From Cycas panzhihuaensis (Eukaryota; Cycadophyta), in NCBI GenBank assembly GCA_023213395.1, contig CM041465.1:152589741-152653740 (forward strand): a DNA stretch of 64,000 nucleotides. Reading direction: 5' to 3'. Below the pieces are notes generated by a model. That model ran no database searches. It was not told where the DNA came from and worked only from the letters and a program-made list of their open reading frames with translations. Numbering within the stretch: position 1 is the first letter of the stretch; the number at the start of each line of letters is the position of its first letter. Made by a program: the position numbers and the translations under genes. Positions 21,301 through 32,615 of the stretch are shown here, piece by piece.

Positions 21301-24080
21301 TCAATGGTAATAGTGAATGGGAAGTTCCACTGACGTTCCCTTTCACATGCGGGAGGAAGATCCTTAGGATCAAAAGAAATAATGGGTTCATGACTTTGGG
21401 TGACACCTAAAGCATGGACAGGCGCATCATTCGATCCTAAAGCTTCCAAGAGGAGAGCCCGCTGCTCAGGATAACTCCTCAAAATGTCCATCAAGGACAT
21501 TCCTGTAGCAATGGTATGAAGCTCATCCATGATGGAGAAAGACTTACCCTTTGCAGTAGGTTGGGTAAGTGCCCTTCAAAAATCGTAATGACCCGAGCAC
21601 ACAGAAATGGCCTTAGGGAAGAGAGGTACTTCCGGAGGAGGGTTCTCTGGAAGAGGATTAGAAGGAGTAGAGGAAGAAGCACTAGCTGCTTCTTTGGTGG
21701 CTTGAGATAGGGTAAGGGCATACGAAGAGGTAGCCTCAAGCATTTGGTTCACCTTCTTCCCCTTGTTGCGGGGCTGCGAAGGTGATGGGGTGCGACAGTT
21801 AGGGGAACGGGAGGAAGAGGATGAATCCCAAGCGTCCTTCCCTTTATCGTGGGAAGGACAGGAATTTGGCGATCTTCCTCAGTTCTGGTTATTCTTAGAT
21901 TGAGTGTTACGACCACATTCCCTATGTTTAGGGAACGGATCCTTGTGAACTGGTTGGTCTAAATTAGGCCTTGAGGCCCGTTTAGAGGAGGAGTCACATC
22001 GAGGGGCATCCTTGAGATGCTGGGCCCTACAATGTGAGTCATCATGGAAGCACTCCCCATGAATGGAGCACCACTTCTTCTCAAGTGAGGGATTTGTCTT
22101 CCTCGGTTGAGAGAACTGAGCATTTCCATTCCTAGGGAGGGAAGCTTGGATTGCTTGTTGAATTTGTTTGTTAGATGTTGGAGATGAAGGAGCTTGTAAC
22201 TTGAGTTCCTTCATTGTACATTCGAACGAATGTATGGTAGATATGAGGGGGTCTAAGGTCCTCTTAGTTAGATGAGAAGAAGACTTGGAGGATTGTTGGA
22301 GTTTAGTATCCTTAGTTAAGGGAGGTGCCTCACAATGTTGTGAGGGCTTAAGAGGCCTCTTGAGTTTGGCTTGGATCTCAATAGCCTCCAACACTAAGCA
22401 CTTGGCAATCGTGGAGTCGCATGTGGTTGCCCCAATTTTAAGGACTTCCACATGTACTGTGGGACAAAGTGTGTTAATGAAAATGTCTCTCTTCAGCTCC
22501 TCGGGAAACGTGGCCTTAGTGGAGTGATGAAGGTCATGGAATCATTGCACAAAGTCACGATTCATCTCATCGTGACCTTATTTGAGCGATAAGGGGGATT
22601 TCATCCCGCTCTCAAATAGGTGAGCTACATCAAAGTAGTTGATGAATTCGTCCACTAATTGCTGGAATGAAAAGATAGAGTGGACAGGGAGGCGATAAAA
22701 CCACTTAAGGGCATCACCCTGCAAAGATCGTGGAAATAATTTCATTAAAATATGGTCGTAAGCCCAGTAATCTATACATTCCATAGAAAAACTATGTACG
22801 TGTTCTGCTGGGTCATGCGAAGAAGTTCCGTCAAATCTAGGAACTTCAGGAGGATAAGGCAGCAGATTAGTTCTTAATGCCTCAATAGATAAAGGTGTTG
22901 ATCTATAGTCCATGAAGGGACACGCCCTTGCCTGGACCATAAAATCAACGAATGATGTGGTAGGTAGCGAGTAAGGAATGGACGGGGGTGGCAAACCGAT
23001 CCCTCCTTGAGGAAATACCCTTTACTGAAAGGGGGCTTGAGGATAAGTGCCTTGAAAGGGAATCAGGTTCCCTTGTGAAGGCATGGCAAAAGGGACTGTG
23101 CTACATGATAGAAAAAGAGGGTGCAGAACTAGGTTTTGCCTATATAGGCCACCCGTAGGTGGGGCAATCCCATATGGGTGTAGTGGGTCTACCCCATAAG
23201 TTGGGAGGTGGTTCCCTTTACCCTGCCCCCAAGGTTGAGAAGTGTAACCTAGGGGTATGTAAAAGGAAGGGCCAACAGGCTGGTTTTAAGGATATGTGAG
23301 AGTAGGTCCCACATTACTAGTGGATGAGGAGTTAGTAGGATCGACAGGCCTACTAGAGAAAGTATGTGCCACATTGGGGGATGGCATATTAGTTTGGCTA
23401 GTAAAGGGTATGCTAACCTTCAACTAAGGGAAGGACATACCGCAGGAAGGTCCCGAAGCACTAGGACCATAACGAGGGATAGAAGGTGCAACATGCATCC
23501 CCGAAACAGTAATAGGGATAGAACAGGACAAATGTGTAGGCACGAAAGGATTGGTTGTTACAGGAGGAGTAGATGAGAATGAAGAAAGTGGGGGAGGAGC
23601 AGATAAGGAAAGGGCTCCCCTACGGAAGGCATCTTCAAACCATCTAGGACGTGATTAAAAACAAGCAGTGCAATGGCACTCGTTAAAAGCTTCAACCACA
23701 TCAGTGGGAGGGGTATTTACATGATTGTAAGAGGTAGACGAGACCTCAAACGAAGTAGATCCTTCGAGACATTCCTCATAAGAATCACCAACTGAGTGGT
23801 AAATCTCAAGAGGAAAGGATCCTTCTACCACATGAGTAGAAGGATGGGTGTCAAGCAGGTGATGTTGGTCACCCAGGTAGTAAATAGGGTCATCACCCTC
23901 CTGGGTGGATCCCAGAATAGAATAGGGAAACTAATGAGTTCCCAAGGCTAAGGTGTGGTAGGCCCAATCAGAAGGGTATCCTTCCATGGTCGAATTAGAA
24001 TCTGACGATGGAAGAGGATGATACATGAGATCTTCTAACAATGAGGGTAAGCCACGTAAACAATGAGAAAAGCATCGCAT
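21301..24080 (-). pseudogene. gag of Tat-2
   Basis: The start is the ATG at 24080 (MRCFSHCLRGLPSL), 167 bases from the LTR end. A long N-terminal extension of about 400 residues rich in Pro, Ser, Gly and Thr (with PSDWAYH, EGDDPIYYLGD and GDSYEE blocks) precedes the capsid-like gag domain. In that domain one reads VPRFDGTSSHDPAEHVHSF, LMKLFPRSLQGDALKWFYRL and FQQLVDEFINYF. A Lys/Ser-rich part and the CSIHGECFHDDSHCRA cysteine-histidine block (about 22080) follow. The frame continues without shift into protease, broken by stops such as the TAG at 23931. Confidence 0.85.
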
Positions 24081-24222
24081 ACAAAGCCAACTGCCACTGT
24101 AGGAGAAAGAAATGGCAACAAAGAGCACACGTTGGGGGCTTCCCAACAAAGGAAACAAAGTGGGATGAACCACAAGCAAGTAACAATACCAACAGAAAAG
24201 AGCAGAGACTAGCTCCCTTACT
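24081..24222 (-). other. 5' leader of Tat-2
   Basis: Untranslated stretch between the primer site and gag. The minus strand carries a pyrimidine tract ending in CAG (TTCTTTCTCCTACAG) just before the gag ATG, which could be a splice acceptor; the Tat-1 copy has CTAAAG there. Confidence 0.4.
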
Positions 24223-24246
24223 GGTAGGTCCCCAGTATAGTCACCA
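24223..24246 (-). promoter_or_regulatory. Primer-binding site of Tat-2
   Basis: On the minus strand, one base after the LTR end (TCCA), comes TGGTGACTATACTGGGGACC. It starts with TGG as a tRNA 3' CCA complement should. It is not the initiator-Met site used by copia; the matching tRNA is not identified. Confidence 0.6.
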
Positions 24247-24247
24247 G

Positions 24248-26939
24248 TGGATGCACGTTTACAAGATAGCTACCTAACTGAGTAGGAATAATGATTGTGA
24301 TCAATGGCATTATCGGGTGTAGATAAGAACCTACGAGCAAGGCAAATACCACATAGGGCGCCCTGTGCGTCGGAGCGTGAGTTCAGGATCTCGAATGGTA
24401 CCTAGCTACCAAATGGCAGTTCCCCACTTCCACTAAGAAAGAGGAGGCAGAACAGTAGCTGGGATGGATCTTGAAGAAGGGTCCTCCCACCCTTGGATGG
24501 CTAGAAAAGAAGGGAGAGAAACCCTCAAGGGTTCCCTATAGCAGAGGGAAACAAGTAGGTGAATAACCTACGGTTGAGGCTCCCTTGGTTGCTTGGACGA
24601 GTGGAGAAAACCAAGGGGAAATATGAAGAGTAATCAAGAAGGGTGTGGGTGCCAAAGGCACACAAGCAAATGGAGCAAAACCAATACAAGCTAAGATGGC
24701 AATGGCAAAGCTCACAAACTAAAGGCAGAAGGTTGGGAGAAAAACCTTCCTTGAACCTTTTCCTATAATAGATGCGATGTGCAAAGGTGCTAAACCAAGT
24801 GTAAACCAAAAGAAAATTTAATTTCCTCTTTCCTTTCAAGTGATCTAATTACTGCCATACAAGAACTTTTAAAAGGAAGAGGATACAAATGGAGCAAAGG
24901 CACATACCTGGAATGGAGACGCGATTGAAGCAGCAATGTTCCCATAAGGCATCCAAGATCACTCCATGAAGCACAACAAAAGAGAGGGGTCGCAGTAGGG
25001 TAAAGCGTGGGGCTTTCTTACCTTCTCCAAAAGCAACACAAGAGTTCTAAGAAAGGGAAAAATGATAGTGATAATAGCAAATGAAGTGCTACAATAAATA
25101 TGAATACATACACTTACCTGAGAGAGAGGAAAAGAGATGAGTCCTTTGCGTCCTCCGTGTACCTACAAGTAAGTGAGAATATCCCTTTCCGGAGAAAGGG
25201 TGCTAGCAATACAAAGTGGAAACCTAACAACACATGTATGTATGTACCAAAAATAAGCCTCTATACATATATGTTAGCATTCATGAACCACAAGATTACA
25301 ACAATAAACTATGAAGAAAACTATCCAAATGAATGGTGGATAAGTTGGTAAGCCTCGAAGTGGCCCACCTCCCGCAAAGAGAAACCCTACCTTCCCTCAA
25401 GAAGCCACAAGGTAGTGAGGATAGGGCTATACAAAGGGCTGCAAATGGAGATAACAAAAGTATAAGGAAGCTCAAAGAGATCCCCAACAAATCAGAGTGC
25501 GATAGGAAGCAAACCGGGTTGCTAAAAACAAGGTTGAGCTAGGGACAAGTAGCCGGGGCTTATGTGTTGCCCGGATGGAAGATATAGGCCTGCAAACCAG
25601 CATTGCAATAGGTGCAAACACTGATTTCAGCAGTTAGAAATAGGCTTCTAACCTTAGCCCCACTCTAGGAGTAGCACGAGGATAAAGAGGAAGGTTTGGA
25701 GGGCAGGAGCCTCTTAGGGAGCATAAGGGTGGTGCGGAATCCACCCAGCTCTATCCCAAACCTTATGCAACCCTCTTTGGCTGCTGTCTTAGGTGTGAAA
25801 CACAGAAAAAGAAGCCTAAATAGTAGGGGAAACAATCCAAGACAAAGGCAAGAAGTAACCTCCAAAAACAAGACATGACAAGCTAGTGTAAACCATGCAA
25901 AACTGAGCATAAGCTGGGCAAGGAAAGACCTTAGACCAATAAATACCTTTGGAGAAGATGGGAGGTATTTGCCTCTGCCAAAACCTACTTAGAAGAGGTT
26001 GAGAAATCTGAAGAAAGGCTGTGGAGTAGTGGGTATGGAGTCCCTGCTAAGATGGCTGAAGGAAAGTCTTGCACTTGAGACTGCTTGATGGTTGCCTGCG
26101 CAAAGAAGTCCTAGAAACTCTTCTAGGAGGCCCTCTCCAAGGCATGTAAGGGGCTATGAAGATGTCACAGTAGAGCCAAAGGAGAGTTGGGTGCTAGAGA
26201 GTGGTTGCAGGTCCTGGAACAGCAGGAAACAACAGAGAGCAAGGTGTTTTCCTTGTTAATTCTTCTAAAATGAGCCCAAAAGATCCTAAGAATGAGTTGG
26301 GTAAGACTTAACCCTAATCGAGCGATTAGGGCACGACTGGTAGTGAGTTGAGTCGTGAGACACGCGGTAATTCTACAATAAATGTGAGAATTGCCACGGT
26401 AGTTTTTAAAAACACGTCATGACAGTCGCATCGCGGTAAACTTCACCAGATCAGCAGAACTTCACCGCATTACGAAATCTACTGCAGACGACCGTGAGGG
26501 TAAAATTGGCCCAAACAGCCAGACTGGGCTATGGACTAGTGGCCTAGGAGGCTAGCAGGGGGGTAGGCCCACCTGCCCAGGGGCAAACAAGCAGACAAAT
26601 AAGCCACAGGAAGTAACAACGGAACTCAAAGTTGCGACAAGTCAACCAAACGATGATGGGTCATCATACGGGCGAGCATGACATGAACCAAGTGGGTCTT
26701 AAGGTGAGTAGGGCAGAATGCGGGAAGTGACGTAGCCACCAGGGTATCACACTCACTGGGAATGTGCCCCCACTATAGTCGTCATAGGCTAGATAGGTGT
26801 AGATGATAACAGGACTATCTACGAAATCATAGCATACAAGTAGATACTCATCACAAAAGAAAACAACAATAAGATGAGAAACATACCTGCACTTACCTGA
26901 GCTGATCACTCTATATCCATTCCTGGAAGCTAGGAAATA
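24248..26939 (-). repeat. 5' LTR of Tat-2
   Basis: 2,692 bp, starting TGGATGCACG on the + strand and ending GGAAATA (GGAAACA with one transition). Collinear with 10229-12924. The following five bases are the target duplication and the next are gag of Tat-1. Confidence 0.9.
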
Positions 26940-26944
26940 ATGCC
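26940..26944. repeat. Target-site duplication of Tat-2, right copy
   Basis: ATGCC, one transition away from ATACC at 10224-10228. In uninterrupted gag of Tat-2 the same site reads TTCTTAATGCCT. Confidence 0.85.
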
Positions 26945-28143
26945 TAAACGAATAGTGGTGTCGATCAATAGTCCATGAAGGGACGTGCCCTTGCCTAGAC
27001 CGTAGGATCGACAAATGATGTAGGAGGTAATGAACAAGGAAGGGATGGGGGTGGTAAACCCATCCCTCCTTGAGGAAGCGCCCCTTACTGAAAAGGGACT
27101 TGAGGGTAATCACCTTGAAAGGAAGCTAGGTTCCCTTGCAAAGGTGCAATGTAAGAGGCTACACTAGATGGTGGAAAAGAGGGGTGTAGAACTGGGTTTT
27201 ATCCATATGGACCACCTATAGGTGGCGCAATCCCATATGGATGTAACGGGTCCACTCCATAAGCTAGAAGGTGGTTCCGTTTACCCTGCCCCCAAGGTTG
27301 AGAGGTATAACCTGGGGGTATGTAAAAGGAAGGACCATTAGGTTAGTTTTGGATATACGTAGGAGCGGGTCCCACATGACTAGTAGTAGTAGCGTTAGTA
27401 AGACCTCTAGGCCTACTAGGAAACGCATATGCCATATTTGGAGGTGGCACATTAGCTTGACTCAAAAAATGTATGCTAACCCCAAGCTGGAAGAAAGACA
27501 TACCATTAGAGGGTCCTGAAGAGCTAGGACCATGATGAGGAATGGAAGGTACAATATTCATCCCTAAGGTAGGTGTAGGGATGGAACATGATGAATGTGT
27601 AGGCACGAAAGGGTTACTCATTGTGGAAGGCACAAGTGCGGATGAAGAAGGTGGGATAGGAGCAGACAAAGAAGTTACTCCTCCATGCAAAACATCTTCA
27701 AACCACCTGGGATGCGATTGAAGATGAGCCACTCAAAAGCACTCGCTAATAGCTTCAACCACGTCAGTAAGAGGGGTATCCATGTGGTCATAAGAGGTAG
27801 ATGGAACCTCAAATGACGTAGACCCCTCAGGGTACTCCTCATAAGAATCACCAACCAGATGGTGAACCTCGAGAGGAGATAGGCCTTTTACCATATGAGT
27901 AGAAGGATGGGTGTCAAGTGGGTGATGTTGGTCACCTGGGTAGTAAATAGGATCGTCACCTTCTTGGGTGAATTCTGGAATGGATGCTGGGAACTCATGA
28001 GTTCTTGAGGCAAATGCATGATAGGCCCAATCAGAAGGGTACCCTTCCATTGTCGAATCAAAATCTGACGATGAAAGAAGATGATACCTGGGATCTTCTA
28101 ACAGTGGAGGCAAACCATGTAGGCAATGTGAGAAATGTTGCAT
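26945..28143 (-). pseudogene. gag of Tat-1, N-terminal part
   Basis: The ATG at 28143 (MQHFSHCLHGLPPLLEDPRY) starts a frame open to about 27343: PSDWAYHAF, EGDDPIYYPGDQHHP, GDSYEEYPEG, then a Pro/Ser-rich part. It matches residues 1 to about 400 of Tat-2 gag. It stops exactly where the Tat-2 LTR begins; its continuation is at 10223 downwards. Confidence 0.85.
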
Positions 28144-28282
28144 ATAAAACTTGCCAACACTTTAGAAGAAGGAAAGGATGCAAAGTGAGTGTGTTGGGGG
28201 CTGCCCAACAAAAGATGAAGTGGAGGAGACCACTAGAAGGTAGTAATATTAATAAGAAGGGATAGGAACTAGCTCCCTTACT

Positions 28283-28306
28283 GGCGAGTCCCCAATATGG
28301 TTGCTA
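28283..28306 (-). promoter_or_regulatory. Primer-binding site of Tat-1
   Basis: The minus strand reads TAGCAACCATATTGGGGACT one base after the LTR, a decayed version of the Tat-2 site TGGTGACTATACTGGGGACC. Confidence 0.5.
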
Positions 28307-28307
28307 A

Positions 28308-31061
28308 TGGATATGCATCTACGGGATAATCACCTAGCTAGATAAGAATGATGATGATCGATACTGGTATCGAGGATGTGGGTGAAAAAACCTACAAGCG
28401 GAGTAAGTACCACGCAGGGTACCCCATACGCTAGAGCATGACCTTGGGACCTGTGGATGATACCCAACTACCTTGGAGTGGTCCTCTATCTCGAAGAGAA
28501 AGAGGGAAAGCAAGAGAGGTAGCCCAGATGGACTTAAGAGGAAGGTCCTCCCACCCTTGGATGGCCGAAAGGGGAGGAAAGGAATCCTTAAAGGTTTCCC
28601 TATGATGGAGGGAAATGAGCGAAACAAGGTAGGCGATAGCCTATAATGTGGCTAGGATCTTCTTGGTTATTTGACCAAGCAAATAGAGACAAGAAGGGAG
28701 GAGGGAAGTGAGAACGAACGACCAAACCAAAATCTCCCTTAATGATTCAGAAAAGAAACAAGAAAGGAAATAAGAATGGGTATCACATGTGCAAGCAAAC
28801 AATACCAAGCAAGGGTGAGTCAAAAAGGGGCAAGGTAGATTTTACAAGCTAAGTGAAAGGAAAGGGCAAATCTCCTATAGGTCCTTTTCCTATGAGAGTT
28901 AGGTACGTGATGTGTAAATATGTAAATATAAGTAAAAGATATCATTTTCCTTTTTACTTTTATGTGTAACCTGCTTAACTAACATATAGATCTCAAATAA
29001 AAGTGCAAAAAGGAAAGCAGGGGGAAAAAGGAGGAAAGTGCGTACCTGCAAGATGTAGCGACCAGTGGAAGACCTCACCCACATGCCACGTACATCCTCG
29101 TCCACCCACAGATGATTGAGGGGCTTCCTTACCTTCCCCTTTGCGAAAAGAATACGAAAGGATAGGAGCAAAAGCAAAGAGCAAAATAAAGAACCTTACC
29201 CAGATCTAAGCGCTTTACACCTTTGCAAGAACACCATGGCAACCTGCACATGCACGAACTTATCCTTTCCAAGAAGGGGCTACAAGAGATAAACTACGTA
29301 TATGCAAGTATATATAAGTGCTATCAATGTTAGAGCGTTAGGAAGAAATAGTTGCTGCAACAAGCTCCAAAAACGTTTTCTCAAGCAAAGCCAAACATCA
29401 AGAAAAAATGGAGTAAGAGAAGCCTCAGGATGGCTAACCCCCAGCTGAATTCTCTACACAGCCCGTAAGCACAACAAGATAGTGGTAGGGTTGCTAAGGA
29501 TAGCCAAGAGATATCAAGAAAAGAGCAACACAGCGTTGGGGAAGTATGCAAGGCAGGGAGTTGCTATGGGCAGCAATCCGTTGCACAAACCCTTGCTAAT
29601 GGCATCAAGGGGTACCTAACAATGTGGAGGATACTATGGGGGTCCAAACAAGAGGCAAGCAAACCTGGGATCAAGACAAGAAGGGGTCACAGACGACGAT
29701 AGTCTACCGGCCTAGGGCTCAATCTCTTCTAATAATCTCAAGAAGAGCATGAAGTAAAAGAAGAAAAGGTGGTAAGGGATTACCCTTAGAGAGAAGGACT
29801 GAAAAGGGGGGCTGCCCCACCTTACTCTCTTCACCCAGCCTTGGGATTCTTCTCTCACTACTCTCTTGAAGAAAATCAGTGGAGAGAAAGATGGAGTCGA
29901 GGGACAACAAGCCAAGAATAATGGAAAAATAACTTTGCAATGGTGAAACCTAAAGGAACCAAGTAAATGAGACAAGAAATAAGTCTAGAATGGAGTAACT
30001 TACCATAAAACCAGAAGGGAAAGATTTGTAAGACCTACTGGGCAGATGTATGACAGATCTGGGCCTACTAATAGTGAGGAAGAGGGCTCCTATAAGGGTT
30101 TGTAGGAGGACATCCAATGGACAGCTGAAATGGGCACTTGCTTGGTGAGTTGGAGAAGAAATCAATGCCAAAATCGCTTGATGAAACCTAGGCAGAGGCT
30201 TCCCACCATGGAAGCAAGGAGTTGCAGGCGAGTCCTGGCCTAGGATGCAGGAAACGTAGGCTTATAAGAGCACATGTACCAGAAGGAGTAGGAGAGCAGG
30301 AGTTACAGTAGGAACTGTTATGTTAGAGAGCAAAAAATGACCTAAGAGATCCTCAAAATGATGAGGTTTTTAATACTTATACCCATCCCAACCCTAAGTG
30401 AATGAATAGAGAGCGAATAGGGCTGAGGTAGATGCGAGGACATGTGGCAATTTCGTGAAAAAAATGAGAATTGCCATGATAGTTTTTAAAAAACAACTGA
30501 CAACAGTCGCACTATAGTAAACTTCACGGTACCACGGTAAACTTCGTGATACTACTAAGTTTACAGCGGTGCAGGACCAGAAAGCCAGAATGGTAGGTTT
30601 TTTGGCTCCGAGAACTTTGGGATATGATTTGATAGGCCTGGGAGGGGTTGGCCCTCCTGTCTAGGTGGTTGAGACAGTCTAAGAAGCATGTGGACAGAGG
30701 CAAGTAAACATCAATGAGCAAAGATCCTAGAACAAGGTGCTAGGAAATCAAGGTCGAGGCATGAATGGATCATACAGACCAAAAGGGACCTAAGGTGGTA
30801 TGGAGACAGTGTGGAGGGTCGTATAGTGCCATGGGGATGCCCAAGGTGGGTCCCACTGGGCCGTCATAGGCTTACGATATGACAAATAGCATGAACATGC
30901 AATAAAATGCAAAGTAATCATGCAAATGAAGCAAGTAGTCATGCAAAGATGCAACACTTCTGTCAACCTTTCTGACGAAATAATACAAGTGAAAAAGGAG
31001 AAGCATACCTGAGCCTACCTGAGTCGACCTATTCGTATCCATTCCCGGTAGCTGGGAAACA
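28308..31061 (-). repeat. LTR shared by Tat-1 (5') and Tat-3 (3')
   Basis: 2,754 bp, from TGGATATGCATC to GGAAACA on the + strand. It is clearly homologous to but more divergent from the Tat-2 LTRs, with different lengths in the middle. Its lower side continues into the primer site and gag of Tat-1. Its upper side continues into a polypurine tract and aRH of another copy, so one LTR serves two elements. Confidence 0.85.
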
Positions 31062-31073
31062 CTGCCCCTTTGG
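31062..31073 (-). promoter_or_regulatory. Polypurine tract of Tat-3
   Basis: The minus strand reads CCAAAGGGGCAG before TGTTTCCC, as in Tat-1. Confidence 0.65.
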
Positions 31074-31379
31074 TAGTAGAGCCTCACCACTTAGAAGCGT
31101 GGTGCAATGGCGAATGCTGGCAACACAACTGTTAGTAGTACATGTGCATGTATACATATATAAATCATGATCATAACAGGAGACAAGGATGCCAGCGAGT
31201 GTCATGGTGGAACGCGTGGATATGAGGATAGGCGTGGAGACGACATAGGGGCTACCTATGTGCCACTCGGGAATCGACCGGAAGCTAGAAGGATGAGGGG
31301 GCTGCCCCCATTGTAAAAGTGCGAAGAGATGCACGATGATATCAGGTAAGAGAGATAAGTGAGCAAACCTGGTAGTCGC

Positions 31380-31906
31380 CATAGTTTAACCTCATTAGTG
31401 GCTAGCTTTCAGAGGTGCGAGCAGATCGCAAGGTGATTTGCATGATGGCCTAAAACTTGGGTGACAGAGTGACCAGGCAAGTCTTAGGGACGGTCAGTAA
31501 GCAGAGGAAGGCGGTGCTCAAGGATGAGGCGAATAAGGCGATCTGCCTCAGCGTTGAGGGCCCGAGGAATGTGTCGAATGTTGACAGACTAGAAATTAGC
31601 CACCAGGGATCTGGTGGTCGAAGCGAGAGCTCTCAAGTGAGGGCATCGCACCTGGTAAACCTAGGTGAGATGGGACACCATAACTTGGGAGTCGCAAAGA
31701 AGAACAATCGATTCGTGATGAAAATGAAGTGCATCAGTGAGGGCCTCAATAACGGCCATATACTCGGCTTCGTTATTGGTAGCCTCGGGGAGGAAGATTC
31801 TGGAACGCAGAAAATCATGTCTAGAAGAGCTATGAAGAATCCAAGTAGTAGTAGAAGGTCTAGGATTACTGCAGCTCCCGCCATCGGTAAAAATGTAGAT
31901 AGACAT
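31380..31906 (-). pseudogene. Archaeal-type RNase H of Tat-3, best preserved copy
   Basis: ATG at 31906 gives MSIYIFTDGGSCSNPRP, then NNEAEYMAVIEALTDAL, LLCDSQVMVSHL and HIPRALNAEADRLIRL. All four acidic positions expected of an active RNase H (FTD, NNEAEY, CDSQ, AEAD) are intact. Only TAG stops after VSHLT and later break the frame. It ends with the conserved NEVKLWRLPGLL peptide. It is the best template for the family's ancestral aRH. The parent element is truncated. Confidence 0.88.
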
Positions 31907-32448
31907 GGATGATGGAAGAGAAAGTCTCGGTGGAGAAAATATGTGATAATATAAGAGTTGGAGCAAAAAGAAGGCTCATAAGGCAAGCAATAAATGGCTG
32001 TGAAGGGTAGGAGGACCTAGCAATGAGGCTACCCAAGGTCCAGAGCAGACTATCTGACCACCGGCAGAGAGTAAGTGGCAAAAGGGCAGCCTGGGGTACC
32101 AAAGGTTGCTTAAGAAAGCAAAGAATGACTTTGAATAGGGGCAGCATTCCCTTTGGAGGCCCGAGGGGTAGGAAAGAGTTACAAAAATGGGTCCAGGACA
32201 GTGAAATGAGCCAAACGAGTATAAACTCGGGCATGCACGAGAGCAGCATATAAAACAAGGCAAAAGGACCCTACAAAAGATGTATGGATAGGGTGCCATA
32301 AATGCATCTACAAAAAAGAGCGAACTGAAGACTATGGGAGCATAATGGGAGACAGGGCCAGAAGGCAAAGGTGATCAAGGGTAGGAGATGATCCAAAGGG
32401 CTGTCACAAGGTCGAAAATAGAGACAGTGCCCGTCGGGGTCCCCGCCC

Positions 32449-32455
32449 TATATAA
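32449..32455 (+). promoter_or_regulatory. TATA box of the antisense PMD gene, Tat-3 copy
   Basis: CCCTATATAATGAAACTC contains TATATAA 167 bp upstream of the ATG at 32616. Confidence 0.65.
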
Positions 32456-32615
32456 TGAAACTCAATAGAAAATGGATTCATTTTCATGGGCTCTCGAGAG
32501 AATCCAGAGTCATTTCCCTATACAACAGAGTACTACCCGACTTCGGAGGCATGCAGAGGGAGATCAGACCGTCAGATCGGAGCGAGAGGATAGTTGTTAA
32601 GACCATCAAGACAAG

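Larger units (their letters stand above)
10229..26939 (-). mobile_element. Tat-2, complete-length giant Ty3/gypsy Tat element nested in Tat-1
   Basis: Length 16,711 bp with LTRs 10229-12924 and 24248-26939 and an internal region of 11,323 bp. Element order on the minus strand: LTR, PBS, 167-bp leader, gag, protease, RT, RNase H, integrase, antisense PMD gene, aRH, PPT, LTR. Gag through RNase H (24080 to about 18790) stays in one frame apart from stops; integrase is in another frame because of an indel. By eye the two LTRs differ at roughly one base in ten, mostly transitions, so the insertion is old. It is flanked by a 5-bp duplication within the gag of Tat-1. Confidence 0.9.
26945..31061 (-). 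mobile_element. Tat-1, 5' portion (gag N-terminus, leader, LTR)
   Basis: Joined to 1-10228 across the Tat-2 insertion. It contains the N-terminal gag, a leader (28144-28282), a primer site and the LTR at 28308-31061. Confidence 0.85.
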
